A stretch of DNA of 5,777 nucleotides, taken from positions 1 through 5,777 of the forward strand of contig CANQBT010000118.1 of NCBI GenBank assembly GCA_947589405.1, read 5' to 3'. Shown piece by piece: positions 1 through 5,754 of the stretch. How positions within the stretch are numbered: position 1 is the first letter of the stretch; the number at the start of each line of letters is the position of its first letter. The position numbers and the translations under genes are program-made. Under the pieces are notes generated by a model. That model saw only the letters and a list, made by a program, of their open reading frames with translations, did not search any database and was not told the origin of the DNA. The stretch comes from an uncultured Clostridia bacterium (GTDB taxonomy: Bacteria > Bacillota > Clostridia > Lachnospirales > CAG-274).

Positions 1-688
1 AACACAATTCTACCTCGTTTCTGTAAAAGTCTACTATATCCTTATAATCCTTGTCGTCAAGCGCCTTCAGCCCTGCCCTTGTAGCCGAATACACGCCCTT
101 ATCCAGCTTTACAAAGTAGTTATAATGATTTTTCATAAGTACGTTTTTTATATTGTCCTTGCATTTTCGTGTTTCAATTTTGCCGTATTTTTCTATGTAG
201 CACAAGGCGGCGATAAGGCTCTCCTTATGTGCCGTCACTATTTTCTTTTTGCTCTGTCCACCCAGATTCAGAGAAACCTTTCTGTTTGTTACCTCTTTTT
301 CAAGGCTCCGCCGCCTTATCTGATTTGTGCGGGTATCCTCTCCCTTAGGCTCCAGTATGACATCGACTCTCTTTGCGGTATTCAACACCACAAGCAGACC
401 GCAGTCAAGAGCCTTAAGTATATCCAGCTTCTTTCTGAATTCCTTGCTCCTCATATTCTTGGGACGTGGGATAACGGCGTATACATAGGGCGTAAGCTTC
501 TTTCTCTGTACAAGCTGATACACAAGCTCTATTGTAAAGCCTCTCTTAAGCTCGCATATGACCACAGTATCGTCCTTTGTAGCCACAACATCGCAGTCCT
601 TTACCTCAGCGTCTACTTTATAGCCCATATCCGTAAAAAATTTTTCTACTGGTCTGTAAAGCTCAGTTTCTCTTTCAATCATTTCCAT
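1..688 (-). CDS. DUF2161 family protein, putative PD-(D/E)XK nuclease (3' end outside window)
   Basis: The 229 residues visible begin MEMIERETELYRPVEKFF and match the DUF2161 pattern: a short N-terminal helix, then EVKDCDVVA, a beta strand ending in CELK, and a region around 142-160 with GGQSKKK and TAHKESL. E28, D33, E46 and K48 sit as expected for a PD-(D/E)XK nuclease core (D33, twelve residues, then E-x-K). That fold assignment is family knowledge; the substrate is unknown and activity is inferred. Residues about 155-225 are basic and helical and could be a small DNA-binding-like domain. No signal peptide or membrane segment is seen. The start could be M1 (688) or M3 (682); an AGG lies four bases before the first and about ten before the second, so M3 is also reasonable. 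The reading frame overlaps the end of the upstream peptidase gene by 14 bases, so the two are probably cotranscribed and coupled. No stop occurs before base 1; from memory of the family's size, only a short tail should be missing. Confidence 0.82.
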   Translation of the reverse strand, partial: MEMIERETELYRPVEKFFTDMGYKVDAEVKDCDVVATKDDTVVICELKRGFTIELVYQLVQRKKLTPYVYAVIPRPKNMRSKEFRKKLDILKALDCGLLVVLNTAKRVDVILEPKGEDTRTNQIRRRSLEKEVTNRKVSLNLGGQSKKKIVTAHKESLIAALCYIEKYGKIETRKCKDNIKNVLMKNHYNYFVKLDKGVYSATRAGLKALDDKDYKDIVDFYRNEVELC

Positions 689-1925
689 TACCTGCCATAA
701 AGCTCTCTATATCCTCAACACTTTTTATTATATCCTCGGAAAGCACAATACAGCCTGTGTCCGTTACCATAACATTGTCCTCTATCCTTATGCCTATGCC
801 CTCTTCGGATATATAAAGGCCCGGCTCTACTGTAAATATCATACCCTTTCTTATAATACCTTCTCTGTATCTTCCTGTGTCGTGAGTTTCAAGTCCAAGA
901 GAATGACTGACTCCGTGATAGTAATATCTGCTTACCTCCTCATCAGATGTAATAAGCCCTATCTCCTTAAGCCTGACGGCATAGTATTCTTTAAGTATTT
1001 CATTGAGTCTGCTGAACTCAACGCCCGGCTTTACAGAATCTATAACAAGCTTCTGTCCCTCAAGCACTATATTGTATATCTGTTTTTGCCTTTCAGTAAA
1101 TTTACCGCTTACAGGAAATGTTCTTGTAATATCACCGCTGTAATACTCATACTGAGCGCCTACATCGCATAGCACAAGATCGTTTTCTCCTATAGGGCAG
1201 TTATTATCGGAATAGTGAAGCACAGTACCGTTTTTGCCTGAAGCCACGATTGACTTAAAGGCAAGGTCCCTTACACCCTGTCTTTTAAGCTCATAGTCAA
1301 AATAGGCTTCTATTTCATACTCATACATTCCCTTACGGGCATTTTTCATCATGGCATATATACCGTCTTTTGTTATCTCAATAGCTATTCTGATACGCCT
1401 AGCTTCACAATTCTCCTTTATTATGCGAAGCTCTGCAAGGGGATCGTGTATATTTCCCATTTCAACGGCACATCTGCTCTTAAGCTCGTTATACTCCATC
1501 TCAGAGATACCCTCAGGAGCATTTTCATTTTCCTCAATATCGAAATATATCCTTTTAATATTGTTTTCACTTATTATTTCTTCAAGAACATTGTAAAGGT
1601 CGCTGTTATAGCCTATATTACCGATACCGCTTATTTCTGTGACCTCCTGCGGAAGCATTGCCGCTCCTGTCCATTTTGCGCTGACTTCATCATAAGGCTC
1701 TATAAGCAAAATATCTCCTATACCGTTTCCGTCATTGTACATAATGTATATCATATCCTGCCTGTCCAATCCTGTCATATAATAGAAATTGCGCAGAGGA
1801 GTAAAGAGATAGCTTTCATCTCCAAGCTTCTTTGGCGCCCTTCCGCTGAATAGCACAGCCATTTCGCCTTTATCAATAATACTGCTCAGTTTTTTTCTGT
1901 TGTTTTCAAAAAAAATGACGTCCAT
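675..1925 (-). CDS. pepP: Xaa-Pro aminopeptidase (aminopeptidase P type, peptidase M24B)
   Basis: This 416-residue cytoplasmic metallopeptidase should remove the N-terminal residue from peptides with proline in second position. Residues 1 to about 135 resemble the aminopeptidase P N-terminal domain (YLFTPLRNFYYMTGLDRQD at 39-57). Residues about 175-400 are the pita-bread M24 catalytic domain. All five dinuclear-metal ligands are visible: D254 (LCDVGA), D265 (SGDITRTF), H341 (HGVSHSLGLETHD), E367 (TVEPGLY) and E382 (IRIEDNV). Supporting residues H237 (VLHYSDN), H337, H348 and R380 are also present, so the enzyme should be active, probably with manganese. Length is close to the E. coli PepP type. 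No signal peptide is seen. The ATG at 1925 is preceded by GGAGTG seven bases upstream. The gene lies 21 bases after a small secreted-protein gene and its end overlaps the DUF2161 gene, suggesting one transcript. A prolidase is less likely because the N-terminal domain is aminopeptidase P-like. Confidence 0.93.
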   Translation of the reverse strand: MDVIFFENNRKKLSSIIDKGEMAVLFSGRAPKKLGDESYLFTPLRNFYYMTGLDRQDMIYIMYNDGNGIGDILLIEPYDEVSAKWTGAAMLPQEVTEISGIGNIGYNSDLYNVLEEIISENNIKRIYFDIEENENAPEGISEMEYNELKSRCAVEMGNIHDPLAELRIIKENCEARRIRIAIEITKDGIYAMMKNARKGMYEYEIEAYFDYELKRQGVRDLAFKSIVASGKNGTVLHYSDNNCPIGENDLVLCDVGAQYEYYSGDITRTFPVSGKFTERQKQIYNIVLEGQKLVIDSVKPGVEFSRLNEILKEYYAVRLKEIGLITSDEEVSRYYYHGVSHSLGLETHDTGRYREGIIRKGMIFTVEPGLYISEEGIGIRIEDNVMVTDTGCIVLSEDIIKSVEDIESFMAGNGND

Positions 1926-1930
1926 AGTAT

Positions 1931-1936
1931 CACTCC
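1931..1936 (-). promoter_or_regulatory. Ribosome binding site of the M24 peptidase gene
   Basis: GGAGTG is read on the minus strand; its GGAG core (1933-1936) lies seven bases upstream of the ATG at 1925 when the trailing TG is counted as spacer. It falls in the 21-base gap after the small secreted-protein gene and supports the chosen peptidase start. Confidence 0.75.
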
Positions 1937-1946
1937 GATTATTTTC

Positions 1947-2168
1947 TTATAACCGATTATAAACTTTTTTTACACTTTTTTCAACACTATTAATAAAATC
2001 CTTTATCCTGAATTTTATTTTTACATTTTCTATATCCGAATAATCCTCTGACGTAATGTGATTGCCTTCATTGTCTATGGAAAGAGCCGTTACCGCCCAC
2101 CAGTCCTTCGCCTCTGTTCCCTGTACTGCCAAAGTGCACAGCAGGGCTATGCATAAAAGCTTTTTCAA
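1947..2168 (-). CDS. Small secreted protein of unknown function, TTG start
   Basis: I do not recognise this 73-residue protein. It begins MKKLLCIALLCTLAVQG, a typical signal peptide: two lysines, a hydrophobic core at about residues 4-15, and a probable signal peptidase I site after TEA at residue 20. That leaves a mature chain of about 53 residues starting KDWW. There is no lipobox. The mature N-terminal half is acidic (DNEGNHITSEDYSDIE) and the last 25 residues are strongly basic and could form an amphipathic helix (KIKFRIKDFINSVEKSVKK). The start is set by the sequence GAGGTGAT six bases before a TTG; an in-frame GTG at 2177 lies inside that ribosome binding site and would add three residues, so it is unlikely. 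The gene follows the POR terminator and precedes the M24 peptidase by 21 bases. Good signal peptide plus good ribosome binding site support a real gene, but its role cannot be stated. Confidence 0.68.
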   Translation of the reverse strand: MKKLLCIALLCTLAVQGTEAKDWWAVTALSIDNEGNHITSEDYSDIENVKIKFRIKDFINSVEKSVKKVYNRL

Positions 2169-2172
2169 TATT

Positions 2173-2180
2173 ATCACCTC
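2173..2180 (-). promoter_or_regulatory. Ribosome binding site that decides the TTG start of the small secreted protein
   Basis: GAGGTGAT on the minus strand ends four bases, and its GAGGTG core six bases, before the TTG at 2166-2168. The alternative GTG start at 2175-2177 is part of this same motif and would have no ribosome binding site of its own, so TTG is preferred. Confidence 0.72.
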
Positions 2181-2215
2181 TGCACAATTATTGCCAAAAT
2201 AAAAAAAGGTATTCC

Positions 2216-2262
2216 AAAAAAATTATCAGACCGTCGAAAAACAATGTTTCGACAGTCTGATA
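2216..2262 (-). terminator. Intrinsic terminator of the POR operon
   Basis: An inverted repeat pairs 2224-2239 with 2247-2262. It makes a 16-base-pair stem with a single C/A mismatch (2232/2254) and a seven-base loop. Read on the minus strand, the stem is followed by A and then seven T residues (2222-2216), with a second seven-T tract at 2207-2201. The stem starts three bases beyond the TAG stop of the alpha-beta POR gene (2265-2267). Strength and orientation fit a rho-independent terminator for the minus strand. I see no convincing promoter between it and the next gene, so the downstream peptidase group may depend partly on read-through. Confidence 0.9.
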
Positions 2263-2264
2263 CA

Positions 2265-4475
2265 CTATTTATCGTTTTCCTTGACAAGGCTTTCCCATCT
2301 TCTGTCCACTTCTGTCTGTATGGCATCTACTATATACTTATATTCCTCCTTCACAAGATGCTTCGTCCTTCCCATAGCGCTCAGGAAATCAATAACGTCT
2401 GTTTTCTTCTTAGGCATATAGGTTATGCGTGTATTTCCGTTTTCTATCTCGAAAAGAGGATGATAGCAGCACTCCACAGCCTTTGCAATAACTTCTCTTT
2501 CATGTCTTGGAGGATCATTCCAATTAAGAGGACAGGCTGAAAGTGCCTTTATATATGCAAGTCCGCAGTTATCCGCATAGTACTGAGCCTTTTTTGCCTT
2601 TTTAATAAAGTCCATAGGCTGATTTTCCGCAACCGTAGCAACATAGGGAACTCCGGCAGCCTTGAAAAGCATAGGCGTATCCTTGTGTATAAAGGGCTTT
2701 CCGCTTTCGGCTTTTCCTACATGGCTTGTAGCTGAACGGGCACCCATAGGCGTGGTGTAGCTGTATTGATAGCCTGTGTTCATATAGCCGCCGTTGTCGT
2801 ACTCGAATATTATCATATTGTGGTTCCTTGCAGCGGTACCCAGCGCAGAGCCTAAGCCTATATCCATACCTCCGTCACCGCATACCATTATAAATGTTAT
2901 TTTGCCTTCGGGTATCTCTCCTCTTCTCTGTCTTTCCTTATAGCCTTCCACAACACCGCTTAGAGTAGCGGCAGTATTCTGGAAAAGATTGTGTATATAG
3001 TTCACTCTGAATGAAGTCATGGGATAACCTGTTGTGACGACCATACCGCAGCCTGTATTGAATATAAGCACAACATTTCCCTCTATGCCCTTTAAAAGCA
3101 AATTTACATTTACAGGTATACCGCAGCCTGCGCAGGCGCTGTGACCTGCCACAAGTCTTTTTGGCATTTCCGTAGCCTTTTTGATGTTTATATTCTTTAC
3201 CGTAATACTGTTTCCGTTTTCCTCCACCTTGTAATCCAGCATACTGTTCTTATCCGTAACAGGCTCAAAATATCTCTTGTTATCATAGCTCTCGCCTTTG
3301 TATGCGCCGTAATAGCCAAATTTATATATATCCTTGAATTCAAGGGATTCTATACCAAGCCACAGCATATTCTCCGCATCCTCCGTATAGAAATCCTTAC
3401 CGCCTAAGCCGAATACTCTTGTGATCACCTTCGCTCTTACGTCATGGTCATAGAAGGCGGACTTTATTTCCTTTGAAAGATTACCGCCGTTACTGCCATA
3501 GCTGTCCTGTCTTTCCCCTACAACGACCACCTTTGCGTTTTTGCAGGCCCCCGAAAGCTCTCTGGCAAAAAACGGTCTTAAAAGCTGTAATGTCAGCACT
3601 CCCACCTTATAGCCCTTTTCTCTCATATTGTCAACGGCTTCCTTGCTTGTTTCAAAGGCAGAGCCAAGAACTATGAATATGACCTCTGCGTCATCGGTCA
3701 TATATTTGTGTATTATATTGTAATTCCTTCCTGTCATGTCGTTGTAACGGTCAAATTCAAAGGCAATTATACCCTTTGCCTCTTCCATTGCCATATTCAG
3801 CTGATACTTGTTGTTTATAATATCAGGCTCGTTCATGTAAGAGCCTATAGTTATGGGGGCATCACAGTCTATACATGTATAGTCGGGCTTGTACTCGCCT
3901 ATATAGTCCTTTACATCGCTGTCATTTTCAAACATATGCATTTTCTTTTTCTGATGACTGGTGAAAAATCCGTCATAAGCGACTATAACAGGGAGCTTTA
4001 CCTTTTCAGCCACTTTAAGCCCTATTATATTAAAATCATAGACCTCCTGATTATTCATTGCAAAGAATATTATCCAGCCGCAGTTAAGCGTATACATAAT
4101 ATCGCTGTGATCTCCCTTTATGCAAAGAGGAGCCGATACGGTACGGCAGGCAATATTCATGACCATAGGCATTCTGGTGCCTGACTGCACAGGCAACTGC
4201 TCAAGAGCATACAAAAGACCGTTGGCAGATGTGGCGTTAAGCACTCTGGCGCCTGTAAGTGAGCTGCCGTAACATATGCCTGCCGCAGAGTGTTCACCCT
4301 CTGCCGCTATCATTACCGTATTTACATCGCCCTTGCTTTTAAGAAGATCAAGACCCTCCGCTATCTGTGTTGACGGAGTGATGGGATAATAACCCATAAC
4401 ATGATAATCTATCTGCCTTGCAGCATGTACAGCCGCTTCATTTCCGCTTGCAAAAACCATTTTCTGTGAAAGCAT
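2265..4475 (-). CDS. 2-oxoacid (probably pyruvate):ferredoxin oxidoreductase, fused alpha and beta subunits
   Basis: This 736-residue protein joins the PorA-like and PorB-like subunits of a POR. Residues 1 to about 235 are the pyrimidine-binding half: YYPITPST at 29-36, the conserved glutamate in EGEHSAAG at 59-66 (E61), and RTVSAP then KGDHSDIM at 111-127. Residues about 258-360 are PFOR domain II (GERQDSYGSNGG at 320-331). After a variable linker (about 395-435) comes the beta half. C448, C451, C476 and C648 have the C-x2-C-x24-C plus distal C spacing of the proximal [4Fe-4S] cluster. GDGG at 533-536 through N561 is the TPP/Mg site, and YMNTG at 564-568 is the active-site loop. The reaction is 2-oxoacid plus CoA plus oxidised ferredoxin to acyl-CoA, CO2 and reduced ferredoxin, in the cytoplasm. 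It should work with the gamma-delta protein encoded one base upstream. AGGAGGT five bases before the ATG fixes the start. Pyruvate is the likely substrate from the alpha motifs, but a branched-chain or other 2-oxoacid cannot be excluded. Confidence 0.93.
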   Translation of the reverse strand: MLSQKMVFASGNEAAVHAARQIDYHVMGYYPITPSTQIAEGLDLLKSKGDVNTVMIAAEGEHSAAGICYGSSLTGARVLNATSANGLLYALEQLPVQSGTRMPMVMNIACRTVSAPLCIKGDHSDIMYTLNCGWIIFFAMNNQEVYDFNIIGLKVAEKVKLPVIVAYDGFFTSHQKKKMHMFENDSDVKDYIGEYKPDYTCIDCDAPITIGSYMNEPDIINNKYQLNMAMEEAKGIIAFEFDRYNDMTGRNYNIIHKYMTDDAEVIFIVLGSAFETSKEAVDNMREKGYKVGVLTLQLLRPFFARELSGACKNAKVVVVGERQDSYGSNGGNLSKEIKSAFYDHDVRAKVITRVFGLGGKDFYTEDAENMLWLGIESLEFKDIYKFGYYGAYKGESYDNKRYFEPVTDKNSMLDYKVEENGNSITVKNINIKKATEMPKRLVAGHSACAGCGIPVNVNLLLKGIEGNVVLIFNTGCGMVVTTGYPMTSFRVNYIHNLFQNTAATLSGVVEGYKERQRRGEIPEGKITFIMVCGDGGMDIGLGSALGTAARNHNMIIFEYDNGGYMNTGYQYSYTTPMGARSATSHVGKAESGKPFIHKDTPMLFKAAGVPYVATVAENQPMDFIKKAKKAQYYADNCGLAYIKALSACPLNWNDPPRHEREVIAKAVECCYHPLFEIENGNTRITYMPKKKTDVIDFLSAMGRTKHLVKEEYKYIVDAIQTEVDRRWESLVKENDK

Positions 4476-4476
4476 A

Positions 4477-5487
4477 CTATACCTCCTGATTGTTTGTACT
4501 CTCGCTGTCTACCCAGCTGTTTTCGCCTATATCCGTAAAGAGAAATTCCTTATTTATAAGGTCTATACAGCCTATATTGTCATCATATCTGCCTTCTTCA
4601 CTCTCCACAAGAGCATGGGTGGGACATATTTCAACACAGCGCATACAGCCCTTGCAATGATAGAGATCCATGCCCTTATTCACTCCCTTTTCAAACTGGA
4701 AAACCATATCGGGACAAGTGCTGTCGCACAAGCCGCAGTCAATACACTTTTCCCTTATGAAATGAGGAACATAGCCTTCTCGACAGCCTATAAGACTGTT
4801 TGTCACCGAATTGCCGAACTCAGGATTTATACCGCCCAATTCTCCTGTTTTCCAGCCCTTTACCCTCTGAGGCTCCTTATATTCTTCATAGGGATATTTA
4901 TCATCGGTGTACTCCCTGCACTCCGCTCTTGAATAGCCCATTTTAAGCGCCATTATATTGGCAGTAGTCTTTTCGGGATACTTGCTTCCCAGCACCTCCT
5001 TTACCACCTCCTCAGCAAATTCAAGAGGAATAAATCCGCTTGCTCTTACACATGCGCCAAGCATTACCATATTGAGCCTGCTTTTGCACTCTAGGGCTAT
5101 ATCAAGAGCGTCTACGACCCACAGTCTGCCCTTATGCATTCTGAGTCTGTCCCTTACCCTGTCATGGTCCTCATGAGAATTGACCACTACATCGGTATGA
5201 GAGCCAACTCCCGCCATAAGGTTTTCCTTTCCTGCAAGACTCATTACAAATATAGCCAACAGATCGGGCCTTCTTACAGGCTCGTTAAGGCGTATCTCCC
5301 TGTTGGAATAGCGTACATATGCCTTTACCGGCGAACCCCTTTTTTCAGAACCGTAGGAAGCAAAGCTCTGAGTTTCCACCTCCATATGAGAAGCTCCTAT
5401 TTCGCCCAGAAGCTTTCCTGTCAGATTGGCACCGAATCCGCCTATGCTTTCAAGCCTTATTTCATACATATCCTTTTTTAAGTACAT
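4477..5487 (-). CDS. 2-oxoacid:ferredoxin oxidoreductase, fused gamma and delta (ferredoxin) subunits
   Basis: This 336-residue protein joins the PorG-like and PorD-like subunits. Residues about 8-190 are the catalytic gamma domain (POR gamma family): a glycine-rich IGGFGANLTGKLL at 15-27, SYGSEKRGSPVKAYVR at 44-59 and EPVRRPDLL at 69-77. A linker of about 55 residues leads to a 2[4Fe-4S] ferredoxin domain with two C-x2-C-x2-C-x3-C-P motifs. These are C248, C251, C254, C258 and C278, C281, C284, C288, so all eight cluster ligands are intact. The ferredoxin part should carry electrons from the proximal cluster of the alpha-beta partner to free ferredoxin. The ATG at 5487 has AGGAGG seven bases upstream; M7 has no such site. 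It is the first gene of the POR operon and is followed after one base by the alpha-beta gene. The usual GGQG of the gamma family reads GGFG here. Whether the substrate is pyruvate or another 2-oxoacid cannot be told from this subunit. Confidence 0.92.
   Translation of the reverse strand: MYLKKDMYEIRLESIGGFGANLTGKLLGEIGASHMEVETQSFASYGSEKRGSPVKAYVRYSNREIRLNEPVRRPDLLAIFVMSLAGKENLMAGVGSHTDVVVNSHEDHDRVRDRLRMHKGRLWVVDALDIALECKSRLNMVMLGACVRASGFIPLEFAEEVVKEVLGSKYPEKTTANIMALKMGYSRAECREYTDDKYPYEEYKEPQRVKGWKTGELGGINPEFGNSVTNSLIGCREGYVPHFIREKCIDCGLCDSTCPDMVFQFEKGVNKGMDLYHCKGCMRCVEICPTHALVESEEGRYDDNIGCIDLINKEFLFTDIGENSWVDSESTNNQEV
4481..4487 (-). promoter_or_regulatory. Ribosome binding site of the alpha-beta gene, embedded in the end of the gamma-delta gene
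   Basis: AGGAGGT is five bases before the ATG at 4475 and is built from the last sense codons (CAG GAG GTA) of the gamma-delta gene, whose TAG stop is one base from that ATG. This layout suggests translational coupling and balanced synthesis of the two POR chains. Confidence 0.9.
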
Positions 5488-5494
5488 ATTGACC

Positions 5495-5500
5495 CCTCCT
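5495..5500 (-). promoter_or_regulatory. Ribosome binding site of the gamma-delta POR gene
   Basis: A perfect AGGAGG on the minus strand, seven bases before the ATG at 5487, fixes the operon's first start codon. A short palindrome, TAACA-T-TGTTA (5501-5511), touches its upstream edge. Confidence 0.88.
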
Positions 5501-5518
5501 TAACATTGTTATTACTTT

Positions 5519-5566
5519 ATTGTGTACCAAAAAAAGAATTGTATGCAAAGCCTTGAATATACTGAA
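5519..5566 (-). promoter_or_regulatory. Candidate promoter(s) of the POR operon
   Basis: Two weak sigma-70/SigA-like matches overlap here. One has a good -10, TACAAT (5538-5543), with a poor -35, TTCAGT (5561-5566), at a 17-base spacing; it would give a leader of roughly 40 bases. The other is TTGCAT (5543-5548) with CACAAT (5519-5524) at 18 bases. Neither is close to consensus in both boxes, so the position of the true promoter is uncertain. Confidence 0.28.
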
Positions 5567-5603
5567 AATATTGTGAAATATCGGAAATAAATGCATTGCG
5601 CAA

Positions 5604-5700
5604 AGGGGTCTGTTGCATTAAATTTTTGTTTAGGTGAGTTTGTACTTGATGAGATGCGAACAATTTTACAACATTTTTTGGACGTGCAATGCACGCCCCT
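5604..5700. repeat. Possible MITE-like intergenic element with imperfect inverted ends
   Basis: The left end reads AGGGGTCTGTTGCA (from 5604). The right end, read on the other strand from 5700, is AGGGGCGTGCATTGCA, giving imperfect inverted ends about 97 bases apart. No transposase or target duplication is visible. The stretch resembles dispersed intergenic repeats I recall from gut Firmicutes, but copy number cannot be judged from one window. Confidence 0.35.
5680..5698. repeat. Short palindrome, copy 1 (CGTGCA-A-TGCACG core)
   Basis: Arms CGTGCA (5683-5688) and TGCACG (5690-5695) flank a single A. Two further G/C pairs lie outside one mismatch, giving the form GG-n-palindrome-n-CC. It is followed by CCTACAAG. 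The design matches the palindrome at 5735-5754, so both may belong to one intergenic repeat family. No T-tract follows on either strand, so it is not an obvious terminator. Confidence 0.55.
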
Positions 5701-5734
5701 ACAAGATATGGCACAGGTTTTGTCTCAATTTATA

Positions 5735-5754
5735 GGCACGATCATTGATCGTCC
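5735..5754. repeat. Short palindrome, copy 2 (ACGATCA-T-TGATCGT core)
   Basis: Perfect seven-base arms (5738-5744 and 5746-5752) flank a single T, framed by GG and CC. On the plus strand it is followed by five T residues and TACAAG. Because copy 1 also runs from CC to TACAAG, the two look related. The T-run could make this a plus-strand terminator, but no plus-strand gene ends here, so a repeat is the better reading. Confidence 0.5.

Noticed and set aside
125..700. Plus-strand open frame of 191 codons
   Set aside because: It lies fully opposite the DUF2161 gene, which has recognisable family motifs. The plus-strand product shows no family features and is rich in residues expected from antisense reading.
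2166..2177. GTG at 2177 as start of the small secreted protein
   Set aside because: This GTG is inside the GAGGTGAT ribosome binding site, which is ideally spaced for the TTG at 2168.
3708..4184. Plus-strand open frame of 158 codons, and similar frames at 882-1172, 1446-1853, 2244-2540, 4615-4932 and 5134-5481
   Set aside because: All are antisense to well-supported enzyme genes with intact catalytic motifs. They look like shadows caused by codon bias.
5512..5714. Two minus-strand open frames of 60 and 65 codons in the POR leader
   Set aside because: Both start at GTG without a well-placed ribosome binding site, run through the palindromic repeats and have low-complexity products. The frame beginning VPYLVGACIARP looks like repeat-derived spurious coding.
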